A DNA stretch of 64,000 nucleotides from Sorex araneus (lineage: Eukaryota; Chordata; Mammalia; Eulipotyphla; Soricidae), in contig NC_073302.1 in NCBI RefSeq assembly GCF_027595985.1, positions 10,170,966 through 10,234,965 of the forward strand, given 5' to 3'. A program made the position numbers and the translations under genes. This document shows, in pieces, positions 43,951 to 54,754 of this stretch. Every line of letters starts with the position of its first letter. The first letter of the stretch is position 1. Under the pieces are notes generated by a model. It made no database searches. It saw nothing but the letters and a program-made list of their open reading frames with translations, and was not told where the DNA came from.

Positions 43951-44920
43951 GACACAGACTCAACGTCAAAATGGAAAAAAATTCTGCAAGCAATCAACTT
44001 TCTCAAAAATGCTGGGGTGGCCTTCCTAGAATCCAACAACATAGACTTCAGGTTGAAAAGATTAGAAGGGACATCGAAGGCCATTTTTTATCAAGCAAGA
44101 GATATGTAAGGCAAATAGAAATCCACTCCTAAATGTAAATGACCCCAGTGAGGGACCAGCTAAATATGTAAAACAACTGCTAACAGATTTTAAGAAGGAT
44201 ATTGCTAGCAACACAATAGGAGTTGAAGACTTCAAGACCGCCTTATCCACTCTAGATAGATCAACAAGATTAAAACTCAGCAAAGAAACACAGGCTTTGA
44301 AGGAAGATATGGAAAGGAGAGGGTTAATAAATTTATACAGGGCTTTACATCCCCATAAAGATCTACACATTCTTTTCCAGTGCACGGTGAATATTTTCCA
44401 ACAGAGACATGTGCTGAGTCACATAACATACCGCAGTAGACTTAGGATGATAGAAATTGTATCAACTCTCCTTTCAGACCACTATGCACTGAAAATAGAA
44501 AGTAGTCACAGAAAGATGCAGAGAACCAAATCAAACACCTGGAAATTAAACAACTCAATGTTGGACAATGAGTGGGTCAGGAGGAAATCTATGAAAAAGT
44601 CAAAAGATACCTAGAAACAAATGAGAATGAAGACATGAGCTTAGAACCTGTTGGATGCAGCCAAAGCCGTGTTAAGGGGAAAACTTGTAGCAGAGCTACA
44701 AGAATAGGCCCCCATAAATAACTTGACTTCACAGCTCAAGATATTCGAAAAAGACTAACAAAACGATCCCAACCAGGCAAAGAGAAAGAAATAATAAAAT
44801 TTAGAATGGATATGAATGAAATGGAAACCAAAAAAAGAAAACAATCCAAATGATCAATGGAACCAAGATCTGGTTCTTTGGGAAAATAAACAAGATTAAT
44901 AAAACACTAACAAAGCTTAC

Positions 44921-44923
<3 letters not shown>

Positions 44924-44955
<32 letters not shown>
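44924..44955. repeat. (AG)n microsatellite
   Basis: About 16 AG units lie inside the L1 and expand a short AG run present in other copies. Confidence 0.9.
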
Positions 44956-44957
<2 letters not shown>

Positions 44958-45008
44958 CCTAATAAACCGAAACTGAAATGAAAAGAGGGCCATCACAACA
45001 GAAACCAA

Positions 45009-46287
45009 AGACTAAGAAGCTTCTGCTCTGCAAAAGATACAGTGACCAGAATACAAAGGCAATCCACAGAATGGGAAAGGATATTAACCCAATACCCATC
45101 CAATAAGGGGTTGATATCAAGGGTATACAAGGCACTGGTTGAACTCTACAAAAAGAAAACATCTAACCCCATCAAAAAATGGGGTGAAGAAATGAACAGA
45201 AACTTTCTCAAGGAAGAAATATGAATGGCTAAAAGGCACATGAAAATATTCTCTTCATCACTAATCATCAGGGAGATGCAGATCAAAACAACTATGAGAT
45301 ACCATCTCACACCACAGAGACTGGCACACATCCAAAAGAACAAAAACAACCGCTGTTGGCATGGTTGTGGGGAGAAAGGAACCCTCCTACACTGCGGGTG
45401 GGAATGTCGACTGGTTCAACCCTTTTGGAAAACAATATGGTCGATTCTCAAAAAATTAGAAATTGAGCTCACATTTGACCCAGCAATATCACTTCTGGGA
45501 ATAAACCCCAGAGAAGCAAAAAATTATAGTCAAAATGACACCTGCACCTGTATGTTCATCGCAGCACAGTTTACAATAGCCAGAATCTGGAAAAAAACCG
45601 AATGCCTGAGAACAGATGACTGGATAAAAAAACTTTGGTACATCTACACAATGGAATACTATGTAGCTGTGAGAAAGCATGAAGTCATGAAATTTGCATA
45701 TAAGTGGATCAACATGGAAAGTATCATGTTTAGTGAAATGAGTCAGAAAAAAGAGATAGACACAGAAAGATTGCACTCATATGTGGATATAAAGTAGCAG
45801 AGAGGTGCGAGCTAGCAATGATGCAACCTCTGGCAAAAAGCTCTCTGGAATTAATCACTAAAATACTAAAATACAGAAATCTAGGACCTCGCGGCCGCTA
45901 CTGTGGCCACAAGACCTCATATCTCTTCTTTCTCAGCAATGGAAAAGAAATTGTCAAATGCTTCCTTTCCAGCAGGTCCGAATCTGCGGTGGGGGGGGAC
46001 TCCAAACAATAATAGTGAGTTTTTCTGTTTATATGTAATCAAAGTAAAGAGAAAGTAAAGTGAAATTTATCAGCTACACAGGTAGGGTGGGGAGCTGGGG
46101 GGTGGGGGAGAGGTTTACCTTGGTTCTTGGTGGTGGAATATATGTACTGGTGAAGGGATGGGTGTTTGAGCATTATGTAACTGAGATTTAAGCTTGAAAG
46201 CTTTGTAACTTTCCACATGGTGATTCAATAAAAAATAAATTAGAAAAAAATTAATTTAAAAATAAACAAATAAATAAATGAATAAAA
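45009..46287 (+). mobile_element. L1i: 5'-truncated L1 inserted in the L1a paralogue
   Basis: This starts at ACTAAGAAGCTTCTGCTCTG in the ORF2 C-terminal region. It runs through a type II 3'UTR with a stem-loop (45891-45910), the G-rich tract (46084-46110) and the end CTTTCCACATGGTGATTCAA, then an A-rich tail. The L1 sequence on either side is contiguous in L1a (about 2950-2975). Confidence 0.85.
45042..45797 (+). pseudogene. L1i ORF2 C-terminal fragment
   Basis: 45042-45224 ends at a TGA and the frame continues at 45225-45797 (190 codons). It has [20 protein letters not shown], a cysteine motif ([18 protein letters not shown]) and the terminal [19 protein letters not shown]. One premature stop is the main break. 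Confidence 0.8.
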
Positions 46288-46524
46288 GGAAAAATTTTAA
46301 AAGATCAACAAGGACTATTTTGAAAGGTTTTATGCCACAAAACAAAAGAACCTAGAAGACATGGATAATCCCTGAATTCCTATACTCTCCCAACTCTGAA
46401 ACGAGAAGATTTAGAATACCTCAGTAGACCTATTACTGTCAAAAAATTGAAACTGTAATCAAAAGTCTTCCCAAAAGCAAAAACCCAGGTCCAGATGAAT
46501 TCAATAGTGAATCCTGCCAAACAT

Positions 46525-46574
46525 TTTCGTTTGTTTGTTTGTTTGTTTGCATGTTTGTTTTGCTTTTTGGGTCA
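46525..46574 (-). mobile_element. Truncated SINE remnant
   Basis: (GTTT)n followed by TTTGCTTTTTGGGTCA is the reversed tail end of the SINE found whole at 3184-3371, at the same L1 position. The rest is lost in the deletion that joins ORF2 C-terminal sequence at 46575. Confidence 0.7.
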
Positions 46575-48396
46575 AACTCTAAAGAAACATTGACCAGAAT
46601 ACAAAGACCATCTACAGAGTGGGAAAGGATATTCAACCAATACCCATCTGAGAAACGGATGAATCAAGGATATACAAAGCTCAGGTTGAACTCTACAAGA
46701 AGAAACATCCAATTTCATCAGAAAATGGGTCGATGAAATGAACAGAGACTTTCTCAAAGAAGAAATATTAATGGCCAAAAGGTACATGAGAAAATGCTCG
46801 ACATCTCTAATTATCAGTGAGATGCAGATTGAAATAACAGTGAAATATCATCTCAAACCACAGAGATGGGCCCACATCCAAAAGAGCAAAGTTAACCGGC
46901 ATTGGCATGGATGTGGGGAAAAAGGGACTCTCATTCACTGCTTGTGGGAATGCCCACTGGTTCAGCCCTTTAGAAAACAGTATGGACGTTTGTGAAAAAA
47001 ATTAGAAATGGAACTCCCATTTGACCCAGCAATGCCACATCTGGGAATATATCCTGGGATGCAAAAAGGTACAGTAGAAATTACATCTACACTAATATTT
47101 TCATTGCAGCACTTTTTATAAAAAGAAAGAATCTGGAAAACAACCTAATCCCCGAGAACAGGCGACTGGCTAACGAAACTTTGGTACATTTACACAATGG
47201 AATACTATGCAGCTGTTAGAAATTAGTCATGAAATTTGTGTGTAAATGGTTAACATAGGAAGTATTATGCCCAGTGAAATGAATCGGTAAATAAGGGACA
47301 GATCAGTAGAAGTACTGCACTCACTTGTGGAATATAAAATAACCAAAGGGAGACTAACACCCAAGGATAGTAGAGATAAGGACCAGGAGGATAGCTCCAC
47401 GGCTTGGAATCCAGCCTCACATGATGGGGGAAGAGGCAGTTGAGATAGAGAAGGGACCACCAAGTAAAGGATGCTTGGAGGGTCCGCTCAGGATGAGAGA
47501 TGTGTGCTGAAAGTAGACTAAATACCGAATATGAGGGCTATTTAATACCTGTATTGCAAACCACAACAGCCAAAAGGAGAAAGAGAGGAAAATGGAGTGT
47601 GTGCTACAATAGAGGCACAGGGATGGGGTGGGGATGGTGGGAGGGATACTCGGAACATTGGTGGTGGAGATGGGCACTGGTGGAGGGATGGGTACTTGAT
47701 CACTGTAAGCACGTAAATGTGTAAGTCTGTACCTATACCGCATGGTGGTTCATTAAAAATAAATAAATAAATCAGAAATGTATTACTCCCCTAGAAAAAC
47801 AAGTATTTTGAAATTCTTTATTATGAAAACTATGAACTAATTCTTCCCTTTTCTCGGTGACACAGTATTCATGCAGAACTTGGCAGCCATGGCAGAAAAT
47901 TCTTCTTTATAAGATACTGTTTCAGAATTTCTGCGAATAGTTCATTTATTTGGGTTACAGCCAAAAATATTCTATTCAAAGACTTTGTTCAACAGAAAAA
48001 TTCTGAACAGTGAAACAATAGAAATTTCCCTATTTCAAAAAAATCAAAAGGCGCCATTCTAGTGGCCATTCTACAGTGTTGCTAAGGATGCATTAAAAAG
48101 TCATATCCTTCCTACTGAGGTAAAGTAAATCCAAGAATGAATAGGAATTGATCTACAATCTCTTCATTTATCAAAGTAAACCTCTGGATTTAAAACACAA
48201 TAGCGCTCTGCCCTGAAGGTGGATTACCCAGAGCAAAGAGCAGACTGCTCTGTGTCAGGACTCCAGCTGAGGATGTCTGGCGCTGAAAAATCTAACTCCA
48301 ATGTCGCCACTTTTACCCCAGTTCAAGAACTCTTCCGAGCACAGGCCCCATCTTATCTCACACAATATAACAAGTATTTATGTATTAATTTTTTCT

Positions 48397-48480
48397 TTTA
48401 ACATGTCTTATCCCCCTCAATCTTCCCCTAAAGTTAACATTACATATATATTCTGCCATATATATTTCATTGGACTAGCT
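48397..48480 (-). repeat. Inverted copy of the RTE/flank junction segment
   Basis: Read in reverse, this gives CTAGTCCAATGAAATATATA then TGGCAGAATATATATGTAAT and GGGGAAGATTGAGGGGGATA. It matches the direct-orientation flank at 10355-10450, 26570-26650, 35615-35700 and 49455-49479 plus 52243-52290. The matching point in 9323-10468 lacks it. Confidence 0.7.
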
Positions 48481-48585
48481 TTCCATAAGCTTTCCGCTTG
48501 CTGTGTTCGTTTTATATGAGTTTTTAAATGAGATCTTCATATTTTCTACATATGGTAATATTTCATCTAAAAACTGAGAATAATT

Positions 48586-48760
48586 CGGGACTGAAACAAT
48601 AGAACAGAGGGTAAGGCATTTGCCTGGCTTGTGGCCGACCTGGGTTCGATTCTCAGCATCCCATATAGTCCCCTGAGCACTGCCAGAAGTAATTTCTGAG
48701 TGCAGAGCCAGGAATAATCCCTGTGTATCACCGAGTGTGACCCAAAAAGAAAAATATGGG
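48586..48760 (+). mobile_element. SOR-type SINE
   Basis: The plus-strand head (GAACAGAGGGTAAGGCATTTGC), box B (CCGACCTGGGTTCGATTCTC), body and GTGACCCAAAAAGAAAAA end are present. Short AATAATT/GATAATT repeats flank it. It is absent from the 10.05-kb paralogue. Confidence 0.85.
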
Positions 48761-48885
48761 GATAATTTATTAATTTTAAATTAGATTTTATATTTTTTGG
48801 TTGCATAATTGTTGCATCTTGTACTCCCAATTTTATGGAGTATTGGAGATACTATGAATATGGAGTGGAAATAGGTGGCATCCTT

Positions 48886-49051
48886 GGGGCTGTAGCGATA
48901 GCACAGCGGGTAGGGCGTTTGCCTTGCACGCGGCCGACCGGTGTTCAGTTCCCAGCATCCCATATGGTCACTCGCCAGTGGTAGTTCCTGAGTGCAAAAT
49001 TAGGAACAACTCCTGAGCATTGCTGGCTGTGACCCAAAAAGAAAAAAAAAA
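48886..49051 (+). mobile_element. SOR-type SINE, complete
   Basis: This is a well-preserved 166-bp copy. Head: GGGGCTGTAGCGATAGCACA, with box A-like TAGCACAGCGGGTAGGGCG; box B-like GACCGGTGTTCAGTTCCCAG; end GTGACCCAAAAAGAAAAAAA. It is flanked by TAGGTGGCATCCTT (48872-48885) and TAGTGGGCATCCTT (49052-49065). The head resembles tRNA-Ala most closely by eye. Confidence 0.92.
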
Positions 49052-49235
49052 TAGTGGGCATCCTTCCCTTCTGCTTAATCTCAGAGAGAGTCTTTAACCA
49101 TTGAACATGTTAGCTGTGGGAGGGAAGAGGTGGGTAGGGTCCAGTGCTAGTCTCTGAATGGGGTAGGAGAGGAGAATTAAATGTACAAACTCTGCCCTAA
49201 TGTATGATTATAAAAAAAAACTGGGTTTTGGCAGA

Positions 49236-49463
49236 ATCACTCATCCCCTTGCTTGATTTGCTCGAGAGGGTGGCAGGAACGTCTCTATTAGTCCCTGTAG
49301 CGTGCTATTGTAGCCCAATGGTGTCTGCTCATTCCAGAAACACGAAGAGCATCAAACCATTCGTTTAGGGTCTTGAGAAAGAAGTACGACCATCTCGTAG
49401 GTGGGCAACCAGGTTTTACTTTGATATCTGGTGGAATCCAGTCGGTAACGTCTCTAGTCCAGT
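49236..49463 (-). mobile_element. RTE 3' fragment, 5'-truncated
   Basis: The reversed RTE end includes the 3' terminus (TTGATTTGCTCGAGAGGGTG) and C-terminal coding up to CTCTAGTCCA. This is the most complete version of the remnant also seen at 10238, 26487 and 35269. Confidence 0.8.
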
Positions 49464-49816
49464 GAAATATATATGGCAGCCCTTTGGACCCTGCTGCGGA
49501 GCGAGCATGATGGAAGAGCCCAAGGAAGCGCCCTTGGACTCCAAGCAGCCCACTGAACTAATTCTGGCACGTGATCGGAGACCCCACAGCGGGCTGAAAC
49601 AGTGGGAACCGGGCATCCCCCAATTCTTTTAACCTCTCTCTCTCAACTCCTTCCTCCCGAGCACAGCGCAGGGGCCGCGGCTTTCTGAGCGCAAAATGGA
49701 GACGCCGAGCCTCTCTCTAGGTTTCTCCATCTTATGAGCACCATAAAAGGGTAAAAGTTTGTAGTGATGTTATTTCTGGTTGTACTTTCCCTGGACTTTA
49801 TACTAAACCCAAAACT

Positions 49817-49840
49817 GCGCGGCCGCTACCGCGGCCGCGC
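49817..49840 (+). other. Perfect GC stem-loop in composite retroposon
   Basis: GCGCGGCCGC and GCGGCCGCGC form a 10-bp stem with a TACC loop. It is followed by GACCTAAT, matching the L1 type II 3'UTR context (GACCTCATATCTC). Confidence 0.7.
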
Positions 49841-51429
49841 GACCTAATGTCATCTTAACATCAGCAATATGTAATGGTTCCATTTTAATGGGTCGGACTT
49901 TTGTGGGAGATCCTAACAAGAATAGTAAGTCTGTTGCTGAAATATTGAAGGCAATCAAAGTGGTAGCCATCTCTCTAGACTGAACTAAGCTATATCCCCA
50001 CGCCGGCGGAGAAGAAATTTTCTTCTTTCTCGGGAGGAAACGCGGCGTGGCGTCAACTATAGTGTGATGTCCATTAAGCAAACAGACCTGGTGGCGTGGG
50101 AATGGGATATAAGGGGAAAAACTATGTACATGGAACAGTGGGACGCTGGTGGAATCTCGAGCCGGAGCCGATACCAGCGCAAGACCTTCGGTTCCAGAAA
50201 CTGCTTGCAGACACTCTACTAGTCTATCAACTAAGCCAGAGCCCCAGGCCTGCTGATGATGGGAAATAACCATCCTTTTCAGTTTTCGTTTTTTTTTCCC
50301 TTGTCAGGCAGCGTGGCGATTACTAAACAGGCATGAACTCGGTGGCGTGGGGCAAGGGGGAAAAATAAAAGTTATGTAACAAACAGCAGGACTTAATATC
50401 TCTATATTCTTAGCAGTGGAGAACTGTCAAATGCCTCCTTGGCAATAGGACTGTCTTTTTCTTTTTGGGGGGAAACCCCAACAACAGTAGTGAGTTGTGT
50501 GTTGAAACATGGAATGTAATCGAGATAAGGCGTAAATGAAGTGAAACTTATCACTTACAAGGGTGGGGACTGGGGAGGTGGGAGGGGGCGGCAGGTATAC
50601 TGGGGGGGTTGGTGATGGAAGATGGGCACTGGTGAAGGGAAGGGTGTTTGAGTATTGTATAACTGACATAATCCTGAGAACTATGTAACCCTCCACATGG
50701 TGATTCAATAAAATTTTAAAAAAAATAATAACTATGGGGGTTTAGTCATTTGAATCAAGGTAATTGGAAAAATTTTTGTGGAAAAAGAATTAGAATCATG
50801 AAAAATTTAGATGTAGATTGATAAAATTTGCCACCAAATCTAGATAAAATGCGAAAAAAATCCCATAAATTTTAACACTCAGTGGAAATGTTCGCAGAGT
50901 TGTTAATGACTGATCATATTATCTAAGTAATTTTGATGCTTCTATTTGAAAAAAATATGGTTTAAGGGAAATTTTTTTCCTAAAATTAAATGAAATAGTA
51001 AAAATTGTCAGTGAAAATTTAAATGTGCTAGATCTTTTCATCACACATATTCTCATTCATGAAAACATATTTTGTTTTTAAGATTTCAAATGTTTTCAAC
51101 TTTTGGTTTGTCACAAGACTTCCACAGTGTCAAAAGGATAAAGTATGACACAAAAGACGGTTGCACCCATAGCTTATGATTTCCATGTATTATTCTGTTT
51201 TAGACAATAAACCAAATTCATTGCTTGGTTCTTTATTGAAATTCTTTTCCTTTTCTAGTAGTAAAAATTTAATTTATCTTACAACTGCATTTGAAGTTAA
51301 TTGATCACTATTATTTAGGATATATCAAATTCTAATCTTGTATCATCTATATTATTTGGAAGGTTTTGTTTCTCATCCCATTATTTTATTGGTTAAAGTT
51401 ATAATAGGTATTTCACATTGATAAGGCTT

Positions 51430-51600
51430 AAAAGTCAGATATTGTGTTAATTGCTTAACTTTTAATTTTTATATAAGAACTATGAGAGTGGCATAATTTT
51501 ATCTAATTTTTATTCATGAAAAATTGGGCTGAGAGGTTAAAATAACCGCCAAGATCTAGAAAGAGAGACCTGGAACTGATGCTATACAGTGCTATACCAC
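51430..51600 (+). mobile_element. Probable MIR (ancient mammalian SINE)
   Basis: The order TTGTGTTAATTGCTTAAC, TATAAGAACTATGAGAGTGG, AAAAATTGGGCTGAGAGGTT resembles the MIR core and its 3' part from memory of the family. Divergence is high. Confidence 0.45.
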
Positions 51601-51616
51601 ACACCTAATAAAGTTT

Positions 51617-51811
51617 TTTGTTTTGTTTTGTTTTGTTTTGTTTTGTTTCGGGACCAGACCTAGCAGTGCTCAGGAATTACTGCTGGTGGGGTTTGAGGAA
51701 ACATTTGTGGTCCTCGGGATAGAACCAAGGCTCATGGAATTCTAAGCAAACACATATTTTTAAACACATTATAGAACACAGAGACAGTTCTGTACTGTCT
51801 CTCTGGCCCCA
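51617..51811 (-). mobile_element. SOR-type SINE, decayed, with (TTTTG)n tail
   Basis: (GTTTT)n is followed by reversed body TGCTCAGGAATTACTGCTGG and GGTCCTCGGGATAGAACCAA. It ends TCTCTGGCCCC, the reversed head. Confidence 0.7.
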
Positions 51812-52242
51812 TGCTCACATTTTAGCTCTTTATGCTTAACTAGTTTCCGTGAAGTTTTCTAAATATGCAACTTTAATTTTCTTTCTTTAGTGCATTTGTT
51901 TCCATTGTTATTAATCAGTGAACAATAACTAGAAAATGGAGACCAAGAAGCTTGAATTTTAAATTTACCCAGAAATTGTTCATTTCATTTTTCTAATATA
52001 GGTGGATAAATTATGTTGACAAAATGTATTATTTTATCTTCAATTATTTTTCAAACTTTTAAATGCATATTTCCATGTTTTCTGCTATTACTATGTATTC
52101 ATTTAAAAGCATCTTAATCTACCTATCCATGTTGGAAATCATTTACTTTTAGCGATACTAAAAGTTCTTTGAGAAGAAAAAAAGCAATAAAACACCTGAC
52201 TAAAAATTTGCCAAAGGAAAAAAAAAGAAATATATATGGCAG

Positions 52243-53658
52243 AATAGATATGTCATATTACCTTGAGGGGAAGATTGAGGGAAACAAGATATGCTAAAGG
52301 AAAACTTGCGAAGGAGGATAGGGTGAATATAAGCTCTTCTCTGAAAAAACTTAATGGAGTCCAGTTCCCTATAAATATAGACGCATGCTAATATGATATA
52401 GAAGGAACATTATTCTGACCCATATACTGAATATTGCATTACATAATTGTGATGTCTTGTGCGGACTTTTTAAGTACTTTTGGGTTATAAATAATATATT
52501 AGTAAATTATCCTGTTCTTATAGATGCTTCTAAATTACTCTAGTACTGCTTACATGTGTATTCATCTCCTGGAGTAATAAACAAAGTTAATGACACTCAC
52601 AGTGGACACGCATTGTACACCTGTGTGTGTGAGCATGCACTATGAAACAAATGCTATCAAGGATTCAATGGCATGCAAAAATAATTTGAATTTTATAGCT
52701 CCAGAGACAAAGCTGAGAGAAGTCACTTGACTTATTGAGAACCAAGAGTGAATGGCCGACAGACTCTGGCATCCAGTCCTGTCTGGAAAGACATTAGCTA
52801 CATTGAAGTTGGAGCATATCTCAGTATTCCTCCCTCCAGCTGGAACTCTGGGCAGGCAAACAGCTGCTAGGATGCCCCTGATACCTCGGTCACTCTCAGG
52901 TGGCTTCACAGGCTCAGAGTCTCCAGTCCACCCACAAGCCCCTCCCCAAGATCTCACTGGATGAGGCAATTATCCTACTTTCTCCTTAACTAGGAGCTTA
53001 GGGACCTTTCACTTCGTCTTCTCTGTTTATAGAGTTCTATTCTTATTTCTTTGGAGTCAAGGACGGACACAGAAAGCCCAGGCATTTATGGGTAGAAGGA
53101 TGCTGTCCTCTTGCTCATTTTTTCCTGGGTTCTAGGAGAGAAGCTGATCAGAATTTTAATTGGATACAAGATTAGAATTTACTGAGCTACCAAGAATTGC
53201 TGAGGTTGAATGAACTGGAATTCTAGGTGAGCAAAGTGTGTCTCATGTGCTTAGAGGTCTGTACATGTGTTTAATGTTCAGTGCTATGTGCAAATACCTC
53301 CTTGGGTGATATGGATACATTAATATTTCTTCAAAAGTTGTGTCTTTTTATGTGTGACATCTGACTTACAATATAGATCTTTAATAGGGAGAAAAAGATA
53401 GAGGGAGAAAGAGAAAGAGACTTAGAAGCAGGTTTGTGCGAATGACTTATAATGATTGTCCCTCCAATCAGACCACATGCACCAAATAAACTACCATTAA
53501 GCAGATGCAGAGCAGTTCTGAGTGTGGTTTGGGGTCTCATCATCAACTATCAAAAATTTTATTCTCCTTTAAACACTTCCAGATTCTGTTGTTTTACATA
53601 AATAACAGAGTTAAGTAAAGACATTGCAGCATCTGAACAGACAAATGTGTGCTCACTA
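52243..53658. other. Upstream spacer of receptor 3, no gene
   Basis: This is paralogous to 26585-28010 and 35630-37030. It holds the conserved block at about 52640-53260. I see no supported gene. Confidence 0.6.
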
Positions 53659-53671
53659 TGAAGTAAAATTT

Positions 53672-53851
53672 GTTTTTTCTTTTTTTTGCTTTTTGGGTCA
53701 TACCTGGCTTTGCACAGGGGTTCCTTCTGGCTCTGTACTCAGGAATTATTCCTGGAGGTGCTCACGGGATCATATGGGATGCTGAGAATTGAACCTGGGT
53801 CAGCCGCATGCAAGGCAAACACCCTACCCCCTGTACTATCTCCCCAGCTCC
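53672..53851 (-). mobile_element. SOR-type SINE, module-3 specific
   Basis: The reversed tail (TTTTTTTGCTTTTTGGGTCA), body and head (AACCTGGGTCAGCCGCATGC) are present. It is flanked by the 13-bp duplication TGAAGTAAAATTT (53659-53671 and 53852-53864). It is absent at 37030 in module 2. Confidence 0.92.
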
Positions 53852-53984
53852 TGAAGTAAAATTTCTTTAATAGAACCATGGGCAGCATAGGAGAAGAAGC
53901 TTGAAATCAGGCTTGAGGAAGTTTGGAATCCCTCGAGTAATCTCAGGGATGCTGCGATAGATGATATTTATCTTTGATAAATAT

Positions 53985-54215
53985 CACTGTAGCATTTTCA
54001 TCCCATTATTAATAGATTTGTTTAAGCAGGTATCAGTAACATCTCCATTGTAAGACTTGTTGTTACAGTTTTTGGCATATGGAATATGCCACAGATAGCT
54101 TGCCAGTCTCTGCAGTTTGGGCGAGATGCAATTGGTAGCTTGCCAGGCTCTCTGAGAGGAACGAAGAATGAACCCAGGTTGGCCTCATGCAATGCAAAGG
54201 CCCTACCTGCTATGC
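53985..54215 (-). mobile_element. tRNA/RTE mosaic SINE
   Basis: This is the same insertion as 30126-30357. About 2.0 kb present between the spacer and this SINE in module 1 (28103-30110) is missing here. Confidence 0.8.
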
Positions 54216-54474
54216 TATTTGATAAATAAGGATCCAGAAATGTTCACTGTACTCTATTCCAATGTATATAGTTTCAGCAGTTTAAGGAGAAAAGTTTTGG
54301 ATGTGTCCTAATATCCAAATTTCCATAAAATCCTGGCAAATGACTAGATTGACATGACATAATACAAAAGTGAGCACTCCTTTACCCTGAGACTTTTGAT
54401 TCCTTATGAACCATTATAAACTTAGTGCTTTGTGTAGCATCCAAAAAAGTTAGGATCTTCAAAGCATTTTATAT

Positions 54475-54650
54475 ATTGGGTATGAGTGATAGTACAACGG
54501 GTAGTATTTTTGCCTTGCTCAACTCCGGTCTGGGTTTAATCCCTGTCATCCCATATGGTCTCCTGAGCATCACCAGGAGAAATTCCTGGTGCAAATCCAG
54601 TGCACTCAGTAACCCCTGAATGCAAAACCACTGAGCATTGCCCAAACAAA
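54475..54650 (+). mobile_element. SOR-type SINE, decayed
   Basis: This is the counterpart of 30615-30795, slightly better preserved (GATAGTACAACGGGTAGTAT, CATCCCATATGGTCTCCTGA). Confidence 0.8.
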
Positions 54651-54754
54651 ACATTTTATGTATTGAAATCGATAACAGTACATCAATTAAAATTTGTAAA
54701 TAAAATAAAATAAACCTTTCAAAAGAGGAAATATTGAAATTAAACCAAAGATAT

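Larger units (their letters stand above)
43951..47771 (+). mobile_element. L1 paralogous to L1a
   Basis: This plus-strand decayed ORF2 starts at the shared RTE/L1 junction. The endonuclease region covers 43970-44990. It is interrupted by an L1 insertion (45009 to about 46287), resumes 46288-46524, meets the SINE remnant, then skips to ORF2 C-terminal sequence at 46575 because of a large deletion relative to L1a. The 3'UTR ends about 47771 (CATTAAAAATAAATAAATAA). Confidence 0.8.
47772..49235. repeat. Module spacer (segmental duplication)
   Basis: This is paralogous to 9323-10237. Additions here are an inverted segment (48397-48480), two SINEs (48586-48760 and 48886-49051) and about 130 bases before the RTE remnant. 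No gene. Confidence 0.7.
50736..52217 (+). other. Putative 3'-transduced genomic segment, no gene
   Basis: This AT-rich sequence follows the L1-type end (CCACATGGTGATTCAATAAA) but precedes the final poly-A and target-site duplication. It has no coding potential. It contains a probable MIR (51430-51600) and a SINE (51617-51811), as ordinary genomic DNA would. Confidence 0.6.
49480..52226 (+). mobile_element. Composite retroposon with likely 3' transduction
   Basis: This 2747-bp insertion is bounded by the perfect 16-bp duplication GAAATATATATGGCAG (49464-49479 and 52227-52242). The empty site is present at about 10364-10380. Parts in order: an unrecognised GC-rich 5' module (49480-49800); a perfect stem-loop (49817-49840); about 540 bases with two approximate repeats around GGTGGCGTGGG (50091-50135 and 50330-50375); L1 type II 3'UTR (about 50388-50720); unrelated AT-rich DNA (50736-52217) with an old MIR and a SINE; AATAAA at 52186-52191; and a poly-A at 52218-52226. 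It could also be a retrocopy of a long non-coding RNA. Confidence 0.75.

Noticed and set aside
44924-44955. (AG)n tract as a CRISPR-like or regulatory repeat
   Set aside because: It is a simple microsatellite expanded from an AG-rich L1 segment. No spacer-repeat structure exists anywhere in the window.
48301-48519. Open frame sharing FSFNMSYPPQSSPK-like residues with minus-strand frames at 10265-10492 and 26461-26796
   Set aside because: The resemblance comes from the inverted DNA segment 48397-48480 matching module flank, not from a shared gene.
49803-50273. 156-codon open frame on the minus strand of the composite retroposon
   Set aside because: It runs antisense to the retroposon, starts in a non-coding module, matches no family I know, and is explained by GC-rich composition.
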